Assembly: GCF_001258055.1 (NCBI RefSeq)
Contig: NZ_CVRM01000034.1
Span: forward strand, 1 to 64,000
Reading direction: 5' to 3'
From: Phaeobacter italicus
Lineage (GTDB): Bacteria; Pseudomonadota; Alphaproteobacteria; Rhodobacterales; Rhodobacteraceae
DNA: 64,000 bases
Shown: piece by piece, positions 8,227-16,635 of the stretch
Position numbering within the stretch: the first letter of the stretch is position 1
How the letters are laid out: every line of letters starts with the position of its first letter
The notes under the pieces: generated by a model
Told to the model about the DNA's origin: nothing
The model's database searches: none
What the model saw: only the letters and a program-made list of their open reading frames with translations
Made by a program: the position numbers and the translations under genes

Positions 8227-9159
8227 ATGAAATTGATCTGTGGAAACAGTAACCGTCCGCTTGCTGAAGCGATTGCCGCGCATATGCGTGTCCCTCTGGC
8301 TGAGTGTAACGTGCGTCGGTTTGCCGACGAAGAAGTCTTTGTCGAGATACAGGAAAACGTGCGCGGCGATGACGTCTATGTCATCCAATCAACGTCCTAT
8401 CCAGCCAACGACAACCTGATGGAGCTGCTGGTGTTGATCGACGCGCTGCGCCGATCCTCTGCCGGGCGGATCACCGCCGTGATCCCCTATTTCGGCTATG
8501 CCCGTCAGGACCGCAAATCAGCCCCGCGCACGCCGATCACGGCAAAGCTTGTGGCGAACATGATCACGCAGGCGGGCGCGCATCGGGTGCTAACTATGGA
8601 TCTGCATGCAGGGCAAATTCAGGGGTTCTTCGACATTCCCACCGACAATCTTTACGCGGTGCCCGAAATCGTGCGGGATATCGAAAAGCAAAAGGACCGC
8701 GACAATGTGATGGTCGTATCCCCGGACGTAGGCGGTGTAGTGCGCGCACGCGCTTTGGCGAAACGTCTCTCGACTGGCCTCGCAATTGTAGACAAGCGCC
8801 GCGACAAGCCCGGCTCGTCTGAAGTCATGAACATAATCGGGGACGTCTCTGGCAAGTCCTGCATGTTGGTCGATGACATTATCGACTCTGGCGGTACGCT
8901 CTGTAATGCCGCGACGGCGCTGCTCGAAAATGGCGCGGCGGAAGTTTCTGCTTACATCACCCATGGGGTCCTGTCCGGCAAGGCTGTCGACAGGATCAAT
9001 GCATCTGATCTGACGTCCCTGGTCATCACCGACACAATTTGCGCTACCGAAGCGGTCACCGCATCATCGAAAATTCGCGAGATTTCGATTGCGCCAATGT
9101 TCGCCAAGGCGATCACACGGATCGCGAATGGAGAGTCCGTCAGCGTCTTGTTCGAATAG
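8227..9159 (+). CDS. prs: Ribose-phosphate pyrophosphokinase (PRPP synthetase), accessory copy
   Basis: A 310-residue PRPP synthetase that makes PRPP from ribose-5-phosphate and ATP. Visible landmarks are [24 protein letters not shown], the ATP-site [10 protein letters not shown], the metal-site [18 protein letters not shown] (split around residue 125) and the ribose-5-phosphate loop [10 protein letters not shown]. Length is normal for the family. AGAGGGG precedes the start. Its placement in a catabolic-looking cluster, beside an odd phosphoribosyltransferase and an importer, suggests a dedicated copy that supplies PRPP locally while a housekeeping gene sits elsewhere; the second copy is an assumption. 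Confidence 0.92.
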   Translation: MKLICGNSNRPLAEAIAAHMRVPLAECNVRRFADEEVFVEIQENVRGDDVYVIQSTSYPANDNLMELLVLIDALRRSSAGRITAVIPYFGYARQDRKSAPRTPITAKLVANMITQAGAHRVLTMDLHAGQIQGFFDIPTDNLYAVPEIVRDIEKQKDRDNVMVVSPDVGGVVRARALAKRLSTGLAIVDKRRDKPGSSEVMNIIGDVSGKSCMLVDDIIDSGGTLCNAATALLENGAAEVSAYITHGVLSGKAVDRINASDLTSLVITDTICATEAVTASSKIREISIAPMFAKAITRIANGESVSVLFE

Positions 9160-9189
9160 AGGGTGATCATACGATTTGCATAAAGCAAC

Positions 9190-9199
9190 TTTATCGTTG
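9190..9199. promoter_or_regulatory. Candidate LysR operator, copy 1
   Basis: TTTATCGTTG lies 34 bp upstream of the LysR start at 9233. Its exact reverse complement occurs at 10139-10148 in front of the importer operon. A shared 10-mer on both flanks of a LysR gene is suggestive of binding sites. Confidence 0.35.
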
Positions 9200-9232
9200 T
9201 TCGCTATACATTTTCAGCGCTAATGTTCTCGT

Positions 9233-10117
9233 ATGGGCGCGGTCAACCTTTCAACAGAGCTCCTCAGAGCTTTCATCACTGTCATTGAGGTGGCAAGTTT
9301 CACGCGCGCGGCCGAGATACTTGGTCGGACGCAACCTGCCATCAGCCTGCAAGTGAAGCGCTTGGAAGAAGCGGTTGGCTATCCGCTCATTGCGCGGAAG
9401 GGCAAAGAGATATCGCTCACGGAGCGGGGGGAGGCTCTGGCCATACATGCGCGCCAGATTCTGCGCCTGAACGATCTGGCAATGGCGGAGTTTGAGCAGC
9501 GTGATCCCGCAGCAAGATTGCGGGTGGGGTTGCCTGTGGACTATGCGGTCAACACCCTGCAAGCCTGTTTGACGGACGTTGTCCGACAATTCCCCGATAC
9601 ACAGATCGAAATTCGATGTGATCTGTCCAAGCATCTGCTGGCGGCCATGCGGAGCAACGAAATCGATATCGCCGTGGCATTGTTCGACGGGGACGACCAG
9701 CAGTTCCTATTCCGCAACTGGAAAGAACAACCAACCTGGGTTGGCGCCAACGGGTTCGAGATCCCGGAACATGCTGACATCCCCCTTGTCGCGCACCCCT
9801 TTGGTTGTGTGTACCGCGACCGTATGGCTACCGCTTTGAAGTTGGTGGGAAAAAGCTGGCGCATCGCTTACTCCAGTCCCGGCATTGGTGGCGTTCAACG
9901 CGCGGTCCAGGATGGCCTTGGCCTTTCGTGCCTGACTGCTCCGACGGTCCAAAGCGGCATGCGCACTTTTTCTGAACAAGACGGCCTGCCGGTTCTTGCC
10001 CCTTTGCACATCGGGCTTTTCGCACGACAGGCTCAGTTGGGTGCGGGCGGATACGCGGCCATGGATGCCATGATCAACACCTTGGAGCAACGCTCATCGA
10101 GCGCTATTGACGCATAA
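9233..10117 (+). CDS. LysR family transcriptional regulator of the N-compound locus
   Basis: A 294-residue LysR-type regulator. The helix-turn-helix is residues about 4-63 (LRAFITVIEVASFTRAAEIL, then LEEAVGYPLIARKGKEISLT). The effector domain is typical, with LRVGLPVDYAVNTLQACL and IEIRCDLSKHLLAAMRSNEI. It lies between the prs gene and the importer operon, all on the plus strand. A 10-bp sequence upstream of it recurs inverted downstream, before the substrate-binding protein gene, so it probably controls both. The effector is unknown and is likely a substrate of the importer or an intermediate. Confidence 0.9.
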   Translation: MGAVNLSTELLRAFITVIEVASFTRAAEILGRTQPAISLQVKRLEEAVGYPLIARKGKEISLTERGEALAIHARQILRLNDLAMAEFEQRDPAARLRVGLPVDYAVNTLQACLTDVVRQFPDTQIEIRCDLSKHLLAAMRSNEIDIAVALFDGDDQQFLFRNWKEQPTWVGANGFEIPEHADIPLVAHPFGCVYRDRMATALKLVGKSWRIAYSSPGIGGVQRAVQDGLGLSCLTAPTVQSGMRTFSEQDGLPVLAPLHIGLFARQAQLGAGGYAAMDAMINTLEQRSSSAIDA

Positions 10118-10138
10118 CTGCTCATTATGAAGGCATAT

Positions 10139-10148
10139 CAACGATAAA
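10139..10148. promoter_or_regulatory. Candidate LysR operator, copy 2
   Basis: CAACGATAAA is the reverse complement of the element at 9190-9199. It lies about 115 bp before the substrate-binding protein start at 10265, inside an AT-rich 147-bp gap that should hold the promoter of the importer operon. Confidence 0.35.
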
Positions 10149-10264
10149 TTTCCTAAAAGTCTCATTTTACCATACCATTCTACAAAAATCAGACTGAACA
10201 CTATGGTTCGGCGAAAAATCAAATGCTCTTTTGCTGGGAAAGAGTGACCAACCGGGAGACACAA

Positions 10265-11404
10265 ATGTACAGACCAACCGTAACTTCATCACTATTGGGC
10301 TTGAACCGCCGCCAACTGCTGAAAGCTGGCGGCGCAGCCGTTCTGACAACACCATTTGTCAGCCGCGCCTGGGCGGCAACGACCGAAATCAACATGCTTG
10401 CGTGGTACGGCCATGGAGAGGCTGATGTGGTTGCGGAGTATGAGGCTGCAAACAACGTGAAGTTCGTGCCAAAGTATTATGCTGGTGGCGACAACATGCT
10501 GGCGCTGATCGCCCAATCCCCTCCGGGCACTTACGATCTGATCCTGTCTGACGCAGAATTCGTGCAGCAGCTGAACGCAGCTGGCTACATCGAAGAAATG
10601 AACCCGGCAGATTATCCGCTGGATGACATGCTGCACGAAGACTTCTCGCAGTTCCCCGGCCACTGGGCGGACGGCAAGATGTATTCCATGATCCTGCGCG
10701 GGGGGCACTTGGGTGTTTCCTACAACAAGAACTCCGTGACAGCGAAAGAAGCGGAAAGCTATTCCTGCTTCTGGAAGCCGGAGCTTCAGGGCAAAGTGGG
10801 CCATTTTGACTGGCACCTGCCGACCCTAGGTCAGATGAGCCTTTATGATGGGAATGGCGCTGACCTTTGGAACCTGAACGACGATCAGTGGTCCAAGGTT
10901 CAGGAGACCACCATGAGCCTGCGCTCGCAGGTTGGCGGCTTCTTTGACTATGGCGGCACGTTCAATGGCCTGAAAAACGGCGAGATGCAGGCGATGGTTG
11001 GCATCGGTGACTGGATCACCGGCGTTCTAGAAAAAGACGGCGCGCCTGTCGCGTCCGTGATCCCGAAGGAAGGCGGCATTCAGTTCACTGAAAGCTATTC
11101 CATCGGCAAGGGCAGCGAAAAGGCCGAAGAGGCCAAGAAGTTCATCCAGTACATGATGTCCCCTGCAGGTCAGGTGAAATCTGCACAGATGGCGGCCTAT
11201 CCCGGCTTCTGCGTGACCAAGGCTGGCCGCGCCGCCCTGATCGAGGCTGACATGGCGGAAGCCAAGCGGTCGCACCAGGTCGATGGTGATCCGCAAGATC
11301 CGATCGCACTGATCAAGGAAGGCCGGGTCCATTACCGCGACATTCCTCAGCAGCAGACGCTGGAGGACTGGAACGACTTCTGGTCCGAGTACAAGAGCGC
11401 CTGA
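10265..11404 (+). CDS. Spermidine/putrescine-type ABC transporter substrate-binding protein
   Basis: A 379-residue periplasmic binding protein of the PotD/opine family. The N-terminus has a twin-arginine signal (NRRQLLKAGG at residues 14-23) with probable cleavage after AWA near residue 37. The mature part begins INMLAWYGHGEADVVAEYEA and carries PotD-like PGTYDLILSDAEFVQQL. GGGAG precedes the start at 10265; the frame back to 10223 is not needed. It is followed by a hairpin and then two permeases and an ATPase. Because a creatinase, a deaminase and an amidohydrolase share the locus, a cationic guanidino or amine compound is the likely ligand; PotD homology alone cannot fix it. Confidence 0.88.
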   Translation: MYRPTVTSSLLGLNRRQLLKAGGAAVLTTPFVSRAWAATTEINMLAWYGHGEADVVAEYEAANNVKFVPKYYAGGDNMLALIAQSPPGTYDLILSDAEFVQQLNAAGYIEEMNPADYPLDDMLHEDFSQFPGHWADGKMYSMILRGGHLGVSYNKNSVTAKEAESYSCFWKPELQGKVGHFDWHLPTLGQMSLYDGNGADLWNLNDDQWSKVQETTMSLRSQVGGFFDYGGTFNGLKNGEMQAMVGIGDWITGVLEKDGAPVASVIPKEGGIQFTESYSIGKGSEKAEEAKKFIQYMMSPAGQVKSAQMAAYPGFCVTKAGRAALIEADMAEAKRSHQVDGDPQDPIALIKEGRVHYRDIPQQQTLEDWNDFWSEYKSA

Positions 11405-11424
11405 TCTAGGGCCCAAAGAACCAA

Positions 11425-11455
11425 AAAAGGGCGGCCAACAGGTCGCCCCCTTTTT
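11425..11455 (+). terminator. Attenuator-type hairpin between binding protein and permease
   Basis: AAAAAGGGCGGCC, loop AACA, then GGTCGCCCCCTTTTT forms a GC-rich stem followed by T residues, 20 bp after the stop of the binding-protein gene. A partial terminator here would make far more binding protein than membrane subunits, a common arrangement in ABC operons. Confidence 0.6.
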
Positions 11456-11486
11456 CCCTTAAGACGCGAAAGCCCTGCACAGCCCC

Positions 11487-12350
11487 ATGTCTTCCAATCC
11501 TGAAAATCGCCCAAGCCTTTATGCGCTGACGTGGCGTTTGCCGATCATCTTCTGGCAGCTGATCTTCTTTGTCGGGCCGGTTCTGTTCATGGTCGCGATG
11601 TCGTTCTTCCTGGTGAAGAACTATCGCATGACCGAAGCCTTCGAGTTCGTGAACTGGTCGCGGATGCTGACGCGCGGGTTCTTTTGGGACAGCTATTGGT
11701 ACACGATAGGCATCGCCACACTGTCCACCGTCTGCGCGATGTGTATCGCCTTTCCGGCAGCCTTTGCATTGGCCTTCCGCGCTTCTGAAAGCACGCGACG
11801 CTGGGCGATCTTTCTGCTGATCATTCCGTTTTTCACCAGCTATCTGGTGCGCACATTTTCATGGTTCGTGATTCTGTCCGAAAGTGGCGTGGTAAATGCC
11901 GTGCTGGGCTACATCGGCCTTGGCCCCTACACCATGCTGAACACCAACTTCGGCACGCTGGTGGGCTACATGACTCTGACCCTGCCGCTGGTGGTCATAC
12001 TGCAAACCGTCACGATGGCCAATATCGACAAAAACCTGATTGAGGCGGCGCGCAACCTTGGCTGTTCGCCCCTGCGCACGATCTGGCAGGTGATCATTCC
12101 ACTGTCCAAGACCGGGCTGATCATCGCGGCGATCTTCTGCTTTATTCTGTCCTTTGGTGACTTTGTGGCACCCTTCTATCTGGGCGGATCGCAGGAACCG
12201 ACCCTGCCAATCCTGATCCTCGATACCACCAAGTCCGGCCAGCAATGGCCGCGCGCAGCCGTTGTCGCGATCATGATGATGGTTACGCTCTTTGCCATCG
12301 CCTTCACCGGCATTGCTTTGGCCTATCGCAAGGGGAAGGGCGCAAAATGA
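11487..12350 (+). CDS. ABC transporter permease, PotB-like
   Basis: A 287-residue inner-membrane permease with about six hydrophobic helices and the cytoplasmic EAA loop (LIEAARNLGCSPLRTIWQVIIPLSKTG split across residues about 187-213). It begins ITFWQ-like segments typical of PotB/PotH. The ribosome site before 11487 is weak. Its last bases overlap the next permease start (ATGA at 12347-12350), a sign of translational coupling. It should pair with the PotC-like protein and the ATPase to form one importer. Confidence 0.88.
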   Translation: MSSNPENRPSLYALTWRLPIIFWQLIFFVGPVLFMVAMSFFLVKNYRMTEAFEFVNWSRMLTRGFFWDSYWYTIGIATLSTVCAMCIAFPAAFALAFRASESTRRWAIFLLIIPFFTSYLVRTFSWFVILSESGVVNAVLGYIGLGPYTMLNTNFGTLVGYMTLTLPLVVILQTVTMANIDKNLIEAARNLGCSPLRTIWQVIIPLSKTGLIIAAIFCFILSFGDFVAPFYLGGSQEPTLPILILDTTKSGQQWPRAAVVAIMMMVTLFAIAFTGIALAYRKGKGAK

Positions 12351-13147
12351 AACAGAGCCGATCCCTCAACTTTATCCTTGGCATCTATGTCGTCCTGATC
12401 TTCGCCTTCGTATTTGCGCCCATCATCTTCAGCATGATCTTTTCCTTCAACTCGCAGCGCTTCCCGACGATCCCGTTGGGTGAGTTTTCGACCGAATGGT
12501 ACGCTAAGGTCCTGGCCGATCCGGACATCTGGAAAGCCGCGCGCAACAGCCTGATCGTCTCCTGCTCAACGGCTGTGATCGCGACATTCCTAGGCTTTTG
12601 CACGGCCTATTCCGACTTCCGGTACAACTTCCGATTCAAAGGCCCGTACCTTGCGCTGATCCTGCTGCCGCCCACGATTCCGCTGATCATCATGGCGCTG
12701 GCCATGCTTGCGTGGCTGTCCAAGATCGGGATGTCCGGGCAGCTTTATTCGATCATCATTGCGCACAGCGTGCTGACAGCACCTTTTGCCATGGCTGTGA
12801 TCCGCCTGCGGCTGAACCAAATGGACCCGGACCTCGAATCCGCTGCATGGAACCTGGGCGGATCGGAATGGCAGACCATGCGGCATGTGATCGTGCCGTT
12901 CTGCAAGCCTGCCATTTTTTCAAGCCTGTTCCTGACGGCCGCTGTCTCCTTCGACGAATTTGCTGTGTCATGGTTTGTCTCTGGCCTGAATTCTACGTTG
13001 CCCGTGGTCGTTCTCGAAATCGTTCAGGGCAATATTGACCCGCAGGTCAACGCCATCGGGACATTCGTCTTCCTCACATCAATGACGCTGGTTGTGCTGG
13101 CACAGCTCTTCTTCGCCAGCCGCCAAATCAAGGGCCTGCACGCATGA
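12347..13147 (+). CDS. ABC transporter permease, PotC-like
   Basis: A 266-residue second permease with six hydrophobic segments and an EAA-type loop (LESAAWNLGGSEWQTMRHVI at about residues 166-185). The true start is the ATG at 12347, overlapping the stop of the first permease and preceded by AAGGGGAAGGG; the frame open from 12245 is an artefact inside the previous gene. It ends in an ATGA overlap with the ATPase gene. PotC relatives often carry PDI(V/L)-type N-termini; this one has IFSFNSQRFPTIPLGEFSTEWY, which is typical. Confidence 0.88.
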   Translation: MKQSRSLNFILGIYVVLIFAFVFAPIIFSMIFSFNSQRFPTIPLGEFSTEWYAKVLADPDIWKAARNSLIVSCSTAVIATFLGFCTAYSDFRYNFRFKGPYLALILLPPTIPLIIMALAMLAWLSKIGMSGQLYSIIIAHSVLTAPFAMAVIRLRLNQMDPDLESAAWNLGGSEWQTMRHVIVPFCKPAIFSSLFLTAAVSFDEFAVSWFVSGLNSTLPVVVLEIVQGNIDPQVNAIGTFVFLTSMTLVVLAQLFFASRQIKGLHA

Positions 13148-14229
13148 GCAAACCGCTGGTTGTCTTTGACAAAGTACAAAAGCACTTCGGCAATTTCGTT
13201 GCAGTTAAAGAACTGGATTTCGAAATCCGCGAAGGTGAGTTCCTCGCAATCATGGGGCCATCCGGCTGCGGCAAGACCACAACTTTGCGCATGTTGGCTG
13301 GCCTCGAAGCGCCGACGCACGGCGAGATTCGCCTAAATGATCGAGTGATGAATGACGTTGCCCCGCACGAGCGCGACACGCCTTTGGTTTGGCAGTCACT
13401 CGCGCTCTTCCCATTCCTGACGGCGCGCGAAAACGTCGAATTTGGTCTCAAGATGCGTGGCGTGGACAAGGCGGAACGCAAAGAGCGTGCGATAAAGTGG
13501 CTCGACAAAATGGGGATCCTCGAATTTGAGAACCGCCATATTTCGACCTTGTCAGGTGGCCAGAAGCAACGTGTTGCACTGGCTCGTTCGCTGGTGATGG
13601 AGCCACAGATCCTGCTCTTGGACGAACCATTGTCAGCTCTGGATGCTCATTTGGTAATTCGCATGCAGGCCGTCCTCACGGACCTTCAGCGCGAGTTGGG
13701 GATTACCTTTGTCTACGTGACCCACTCCCAGTCCGAGGCCTTTGCGATGGCCGACCGCGTCATCATCATGGGCAAAGGCGAGATTGGTCAGATCGGCACG
13801 CCCAAGGAAATCTACCGCGCCCCTGCAAACCAGTTCGTCGCCGAGTTTGTGGGCCGCAACAATATTCTGGCAGGCAAAGTCAAATCTGTTGACGGCGGTA
13901 CGGCGCGCATCACAACCACCTCTGGCGAATTCACAGTACCCACGAACGAGGTGCAGCTGGTCGAAGACCACAACGCCAGCTTCGTGATCTCCGCCGATCT
14001 GGTGCACATCGCATCAGAAGAACCCGTCGGCGGGAACAAGGCGTATTGCAAGCTGATTTCTGAAGAATTCGTCGGCTCCATGGTCACCCTGTTCCTCGAA
14101 GACGCGCAGGGCCATGAATTCAAGGTCCAGATGCAGGAACGCGAACTGTCCAAGTTCGATCTGCACTCTGGTGATGAAATCTGGCTGTCGTGGGACACGC
14201 AAAGCGCCCACGTCCTGAACGAAAGCTGA
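13144..14229 (+). CDS. ABC transporter ATPase, PotA-like
   Basis: A 361-residue ATP-binding subunit. Walker A is GPSGCGKTT (residues 38-46), the signature is LSGGQKQRVALARSL (about 136-150), Walker B is ILLLDEPLSALDAH and the switch His lies in VTHSQSEA. A C-terminal TOBE-type regulatory domain follows (NNILAGKVKSVDGGTARITT). The Q-loop reads VWQSLALF where VFQSYALF is usual, a tolerated change. It overlaps the PotC-like gene by ATGA and is followed after 4 bp by the CE4-type hydrolase, so the importer and the enzymes probably share one transcript. Confidence 0.92.
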   Translation: MSKPLVVFDKVQKHFGNFVAVKELDFEIREGEFLAIMGPSGCGKTTTLRMLAGLEAPTHGEIRLNDRVMNDVAPHERDTPLVWQSLALFPFLTARENVEFGLKMRGVDKAERKERAIKWLDKMGILEFENRHISTLSGGQKQRVALARSLVMEPQILLLDEPLSALDAHLVIRMQAVLTDLQRELGITFVYVTHSQSEAFAMADRVIIMGKGEIGQIGTPKEIYRAPANQFVAEFVGRNNILAGKVKSVDGGTARITTTSGEFTVPTNEVQLVEDHNASFVISADLVHIASEEPVGGNKAYCKLISEEFVGSMVTLFLEDAQGHEFKVQMQERELSKFDLHSGDEIWLSWDTQSAHVLNES

Positions 14230-14233
14230 CGAT

Positions 14234-15127
14234 GTGATCCGCAACCCCATCCCCTGGCCCAATGGTGCCAAATGCGCCGTGGCAATTACGTTCGACATGG
14301 ATGCGGACAGCCTGATCCACATCGCCAAGCCCGAAGACAGCCACGACCGGCTCTACCCCATTTCAATGGGCCGCTATGGCCCTCTGGTCGCGCTACCCCG
14401 CATCCTCGACACCTACCGGTGTCTGGGCCTGAAGCAATCGTTCTTCATCCCCGGCTGGTGTTTGGAGACCTACCCGGATGTGGCCGAGGCGATCCTGAAA
14501 GACGGGCACGAGATCGGCCACCACGGATACTTGCACGAAGACCCTATAAAGACACGCGGGGAGCAGCGCGAGTGGTTCGAGCGCACGCTCGATGCGCATA
14601 TGCGCATCTGCGGGCAAAAGCCGCGTGGTTACCGTGCACCGGTCTACAACATAACGCAGGAAGTCGTCGATCTGATGATCGAACACGGCATTCGCTATGA
14701 CAGCTCAATGATGGCCGACGACATTCCGTACCGTTTGGACACGGCCAATGGATCTCTCTACGAAATGCCTGTGCATTGGGGTACCGACGACTGGCCCCCC
14801 TTCGCGCATTACGACGAGATTGGGTACATGATGCCAGTTGCAAGCCCGTCGCACGGGCTCAGCGGTTTCTGGGAGGAATTCGAGGCGCAGTATGACGCCG
14901 GTGGTTTCTTTATGCTGATCATCCATCCTTTTCTCACAGGGAGATTGGCGCGGTGGAAGCAGGTTGAAGCATGGATTGCCAAAACGCAGGAAACCAAAGA
15001 CGTCTGGTTTGCCACCCTTGACGAGATTGCCGATCATATGGACCAGTTGCAGGAGAATGGCACCTGGATGCCAAGCGTTGAACGGCTGCCCTACTACGAC
15101 GGGCCAATCCTGGGGGACAAGACATGA
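14234..15127 (+). CDS. CE4-fold (polysaccharide deacetylase / cyclic imide hydrolase-like) amidohydrolase
   Basis: A 297-residue NodB-fold protein with the metal site of the polysaccharide deacetylase family: TFDMDADS (motif 1), GHEIGHHGYLHED (motif 2) and GYRAPVYN (motif 3). There is no signal peptide. Cytosolic members of this branch include cyclic imide hydrolase and allantoinase-like PuuE, which open cyclic C-N bonds rather than deacetylating sugars. The start is a GTG at 14234, 4 bp after the ATPase stop; the nearby ATG is out of frame. It overlaps the deaminase gene by ATGA. In this setting a ring-opening amidohydrolase role is inferred. Confidence 0.8.
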   Translation: MIRNPIPWPNGAKCAVAITFDMDADSLIHIAKPEDSHDRLYPISMGRYGPLVALPRILDTYRCLGLKQSFFIPGWCLETYPDVAEAILKDGHEIGHHGYLHEDPIKTRGEQREWFERTLDAHMRICGQKPRGYRAPVYNITQEVVDLMIEHGIRYDSSMMADDIPYRLDTANGSLYEMPVHWGTDDWPPFAHYDEIGYMMPVASPSHGLSGFWEEFEAQYDAGGFFMLIIHPFLTGRLARWKQVEAWIAKTQETKDVWFATLDEIADHMDQLQENGTWMPSVERLPYYDGPILGDKT

Positions 15128-15567
15128 ACGCTGACGACACACGCTTGCTGCGCATCGCTTACGACGAGGCCAAAGCCGGGTTTGAAGAAGGCGGGTGCCC
15201 GATAGGTTCAGTGCTGGCGCGCGGCGGCGAAGTCGTAGCCCAAGGGCGCAATCAACGTGTCCAAAAAGGCGACCCGATTGCCCATGGCGAGATGGATGCG
15301 TTGCGCAAGGCCGGCCGCCAGAAGACCTATCGCGACACGACGCTTTATACGTCGCTCAGCCCGTGCATGATGTGCACCGGGACGATCATTCAATTCGGCA
15401 TCCCGCGCGTGGTGATCGGCGAAAACACCAACTTCGGCGGGAACGAAGAGTTCCTACGCTCGAAAGGCGTTGAAGTGATAGTCGCAGATGACCCCGATTG
15501 CATTGCTCTGATGCAGCGCTTCATCGATGAAAAACCGGAGCTCTGGGCAGAGGACATCGCGGAGTAA
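15124..15567 (+). CDS. Cytosine deaminase (yeast Fcy1-type) homologue
   Basis: A 147-residue zinc deaminase of the CDA superfamily. Zinc and catalytic residues are H54-G-E56 and the PCMMC motif (C81, C84). It resembles yeast cytosine deaminase along its length: EEGGCPIGSVL, RDTTLYTSLSPCMMCTG, FGIPRVVIGEN, and a C-terminus with Trp141 and Asp144 in the place of the yeast substrate-contacting tail. It is unlike tRNA adenosine deaminase TadA, which lacks that tail. It is coupled to the CE4-type hydrolase by ATGA. Cytosine is the default substrate; a cyclic amidine such as creatinine is an alternative raised by the locus, and only assay can decide. Confidence 0.82.
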   Translation: MNADDTRLLRIAYDEAKAGFEEGGCPIGSVLARGGEVVAQGRNQRVQKGDPIAHGEMDALRKAGRQKTYRDTTLYTSLSPCMMCTGTIIQFGIPRVVIGENTNFGGNEEFLRSKGVEVIVADDPDCIALMQRFIDEKPELWAEDIAE

Positions 15568-15594
15568 TCGCGTCCTGTGATCAAAAACGAGAGC

Positions 15595-16623
15595 ATGACT
15601 GTAGATCGGCCGGATCTCGTGCCCGCGGGGGCGTTCAGCTATCCGGTCAAGGATCCCAAGGCAACCCGGTGGTTCGGGTTCCTGCTGTTGCCCCAATTCA
15701 CTTTGCTCGCGTTCAGCGCTGCTCTGGATCCTCTGCGCATCGCCAACCAGCTGTCCCAAAAACCACTCTATGGATGGCTGGCCATCTCAGATGACGGCAG
15801 GGCTGTTTCGTCATCCTCCGGCATCGATATTGATGTGCATGGCAGCCTGGACGATCTGAACCCCGATACCTACCTCTTTGTCTGTTCGGGCAACAATAGT
15901 ATTCAGGCGGCCTCCGACGATGTCTTGGGGGGCATACGCCGCCACGCCCGGTTTGGCGGCAAGCTTGGCGGCATCTGCACCGGTGCTGCGACCCTCGCGC
16001 GCGCGGGTTTTCTCAGGGACAAGACTTTCACCCTTCATTGGGAAAACCAGCCCGGATTTGTTGAGGCATTTTCCGATCTGGAGCCCACACCACAGAGGTT
16101 CGAAAGGGACGGAAGTCTGCTGACTTGCGGTGGTGGTGTTGCGGCAACTGAAATGATGATTTCGATCATCGCCGAAGACTATGGCGAAGACTTTGCAATC
16201 GCCGTTTCGGATATGTGTTTGAACGGCCCCGATGTCGCGACCCGCAGCGAACAGCGCTCCTCAATCGCCAAGGCCATCAGCTCTCGCAATCCTCGTATCC
16301 TTGCTGTTCTGCGGGCCATGTATGACAATATCGAGGACCCGCTGACGCTCGATGAACTTGCCACAAGCGCGGGTATTTCGCGCCGTCAGATTGAACGTCA
16401 GTTCAGACAATTGCTGAACGAGGCTCCGGCGCAAACCTATCGCAACATCAGATTGGAACGCGCGCGCACATTGCTTACAGAAACCAACCTGAGTGTCATG
16501 GAAGTTGCCATGGCGTCAGGGTTCAACTCGAACAACGTATTCTCACGGCATTACAAAGAGCGATACGGCGAAACACCCTATGGGCACCGAGGGCGGCTCA
16601 AAACGGTGGGCAACAACAAATAG
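15595..16623 (+). CDS. GlxA family (DJ-1/PfpI + AraC) transcriptional regulator
   Basis: A regulator of about 342 residues with an N-terminal DJ-1/PfpI-like sensor domain (FLLLPQFTLLAFSAALDPLR, then GGICTGAATLARAGFL) and a C-terminal AraC-type double helix-turn-helix (LDELATSAGISRRQIERQF, then VMEVAMASGFNSNNVFSRHY). This subgroup includes regulators of carnitine, glycine betaine and arginine use. The start is uncertain: ATG at 15595 is used, while GTG at 15577 adds six residues. It ends 6 bp before an IS481 target duplication; before that insertion the convergent creatinase would have been its neighbour. It may sense an amine or guanidino intermediate. Confidence 0.87.
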   Translation: MTVDRPDLVPAGAFSYPVKDPKATRWFGFLLLPQFTLLAFSAALDPLRIANQLSQKPLYGWLAISDDGRAVSSSSGIDIDVHGSLDDLNPDTYLFVCSGNNSIQAASDDVLGGIRRHARFGGKLGGICTGAATLARAGFLRDKTFTLHWENQPGFVEAFSDLEPTPQRFERDGSLLTCGGGVAATEMMISIIAEDYGEDFAIAVSDMCLNGPDVATRSEQRSSIAKAISSRNPRILAVLRAMYDNIEDPLTLDELATSAGISRRQIERQFRQLLNEAPAQTYRNIRLERARTLLTETNLSVMEVAMASGFNSNNVFSRHYKERYGETPYGHRGRLKTVGNNK

Positions 16624-16629
16624 TGTCGC

Positions 16630-16635
16630 GCTAGA
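16630..16635. repeat. IS481 target site duplication, left copy
   Basis: GCTAGA directly flanks the element end and is repeated at 17668-17673. A 6-bp duplication centred on CTAG is the known target habit of IS481. Confidence 0.85.
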
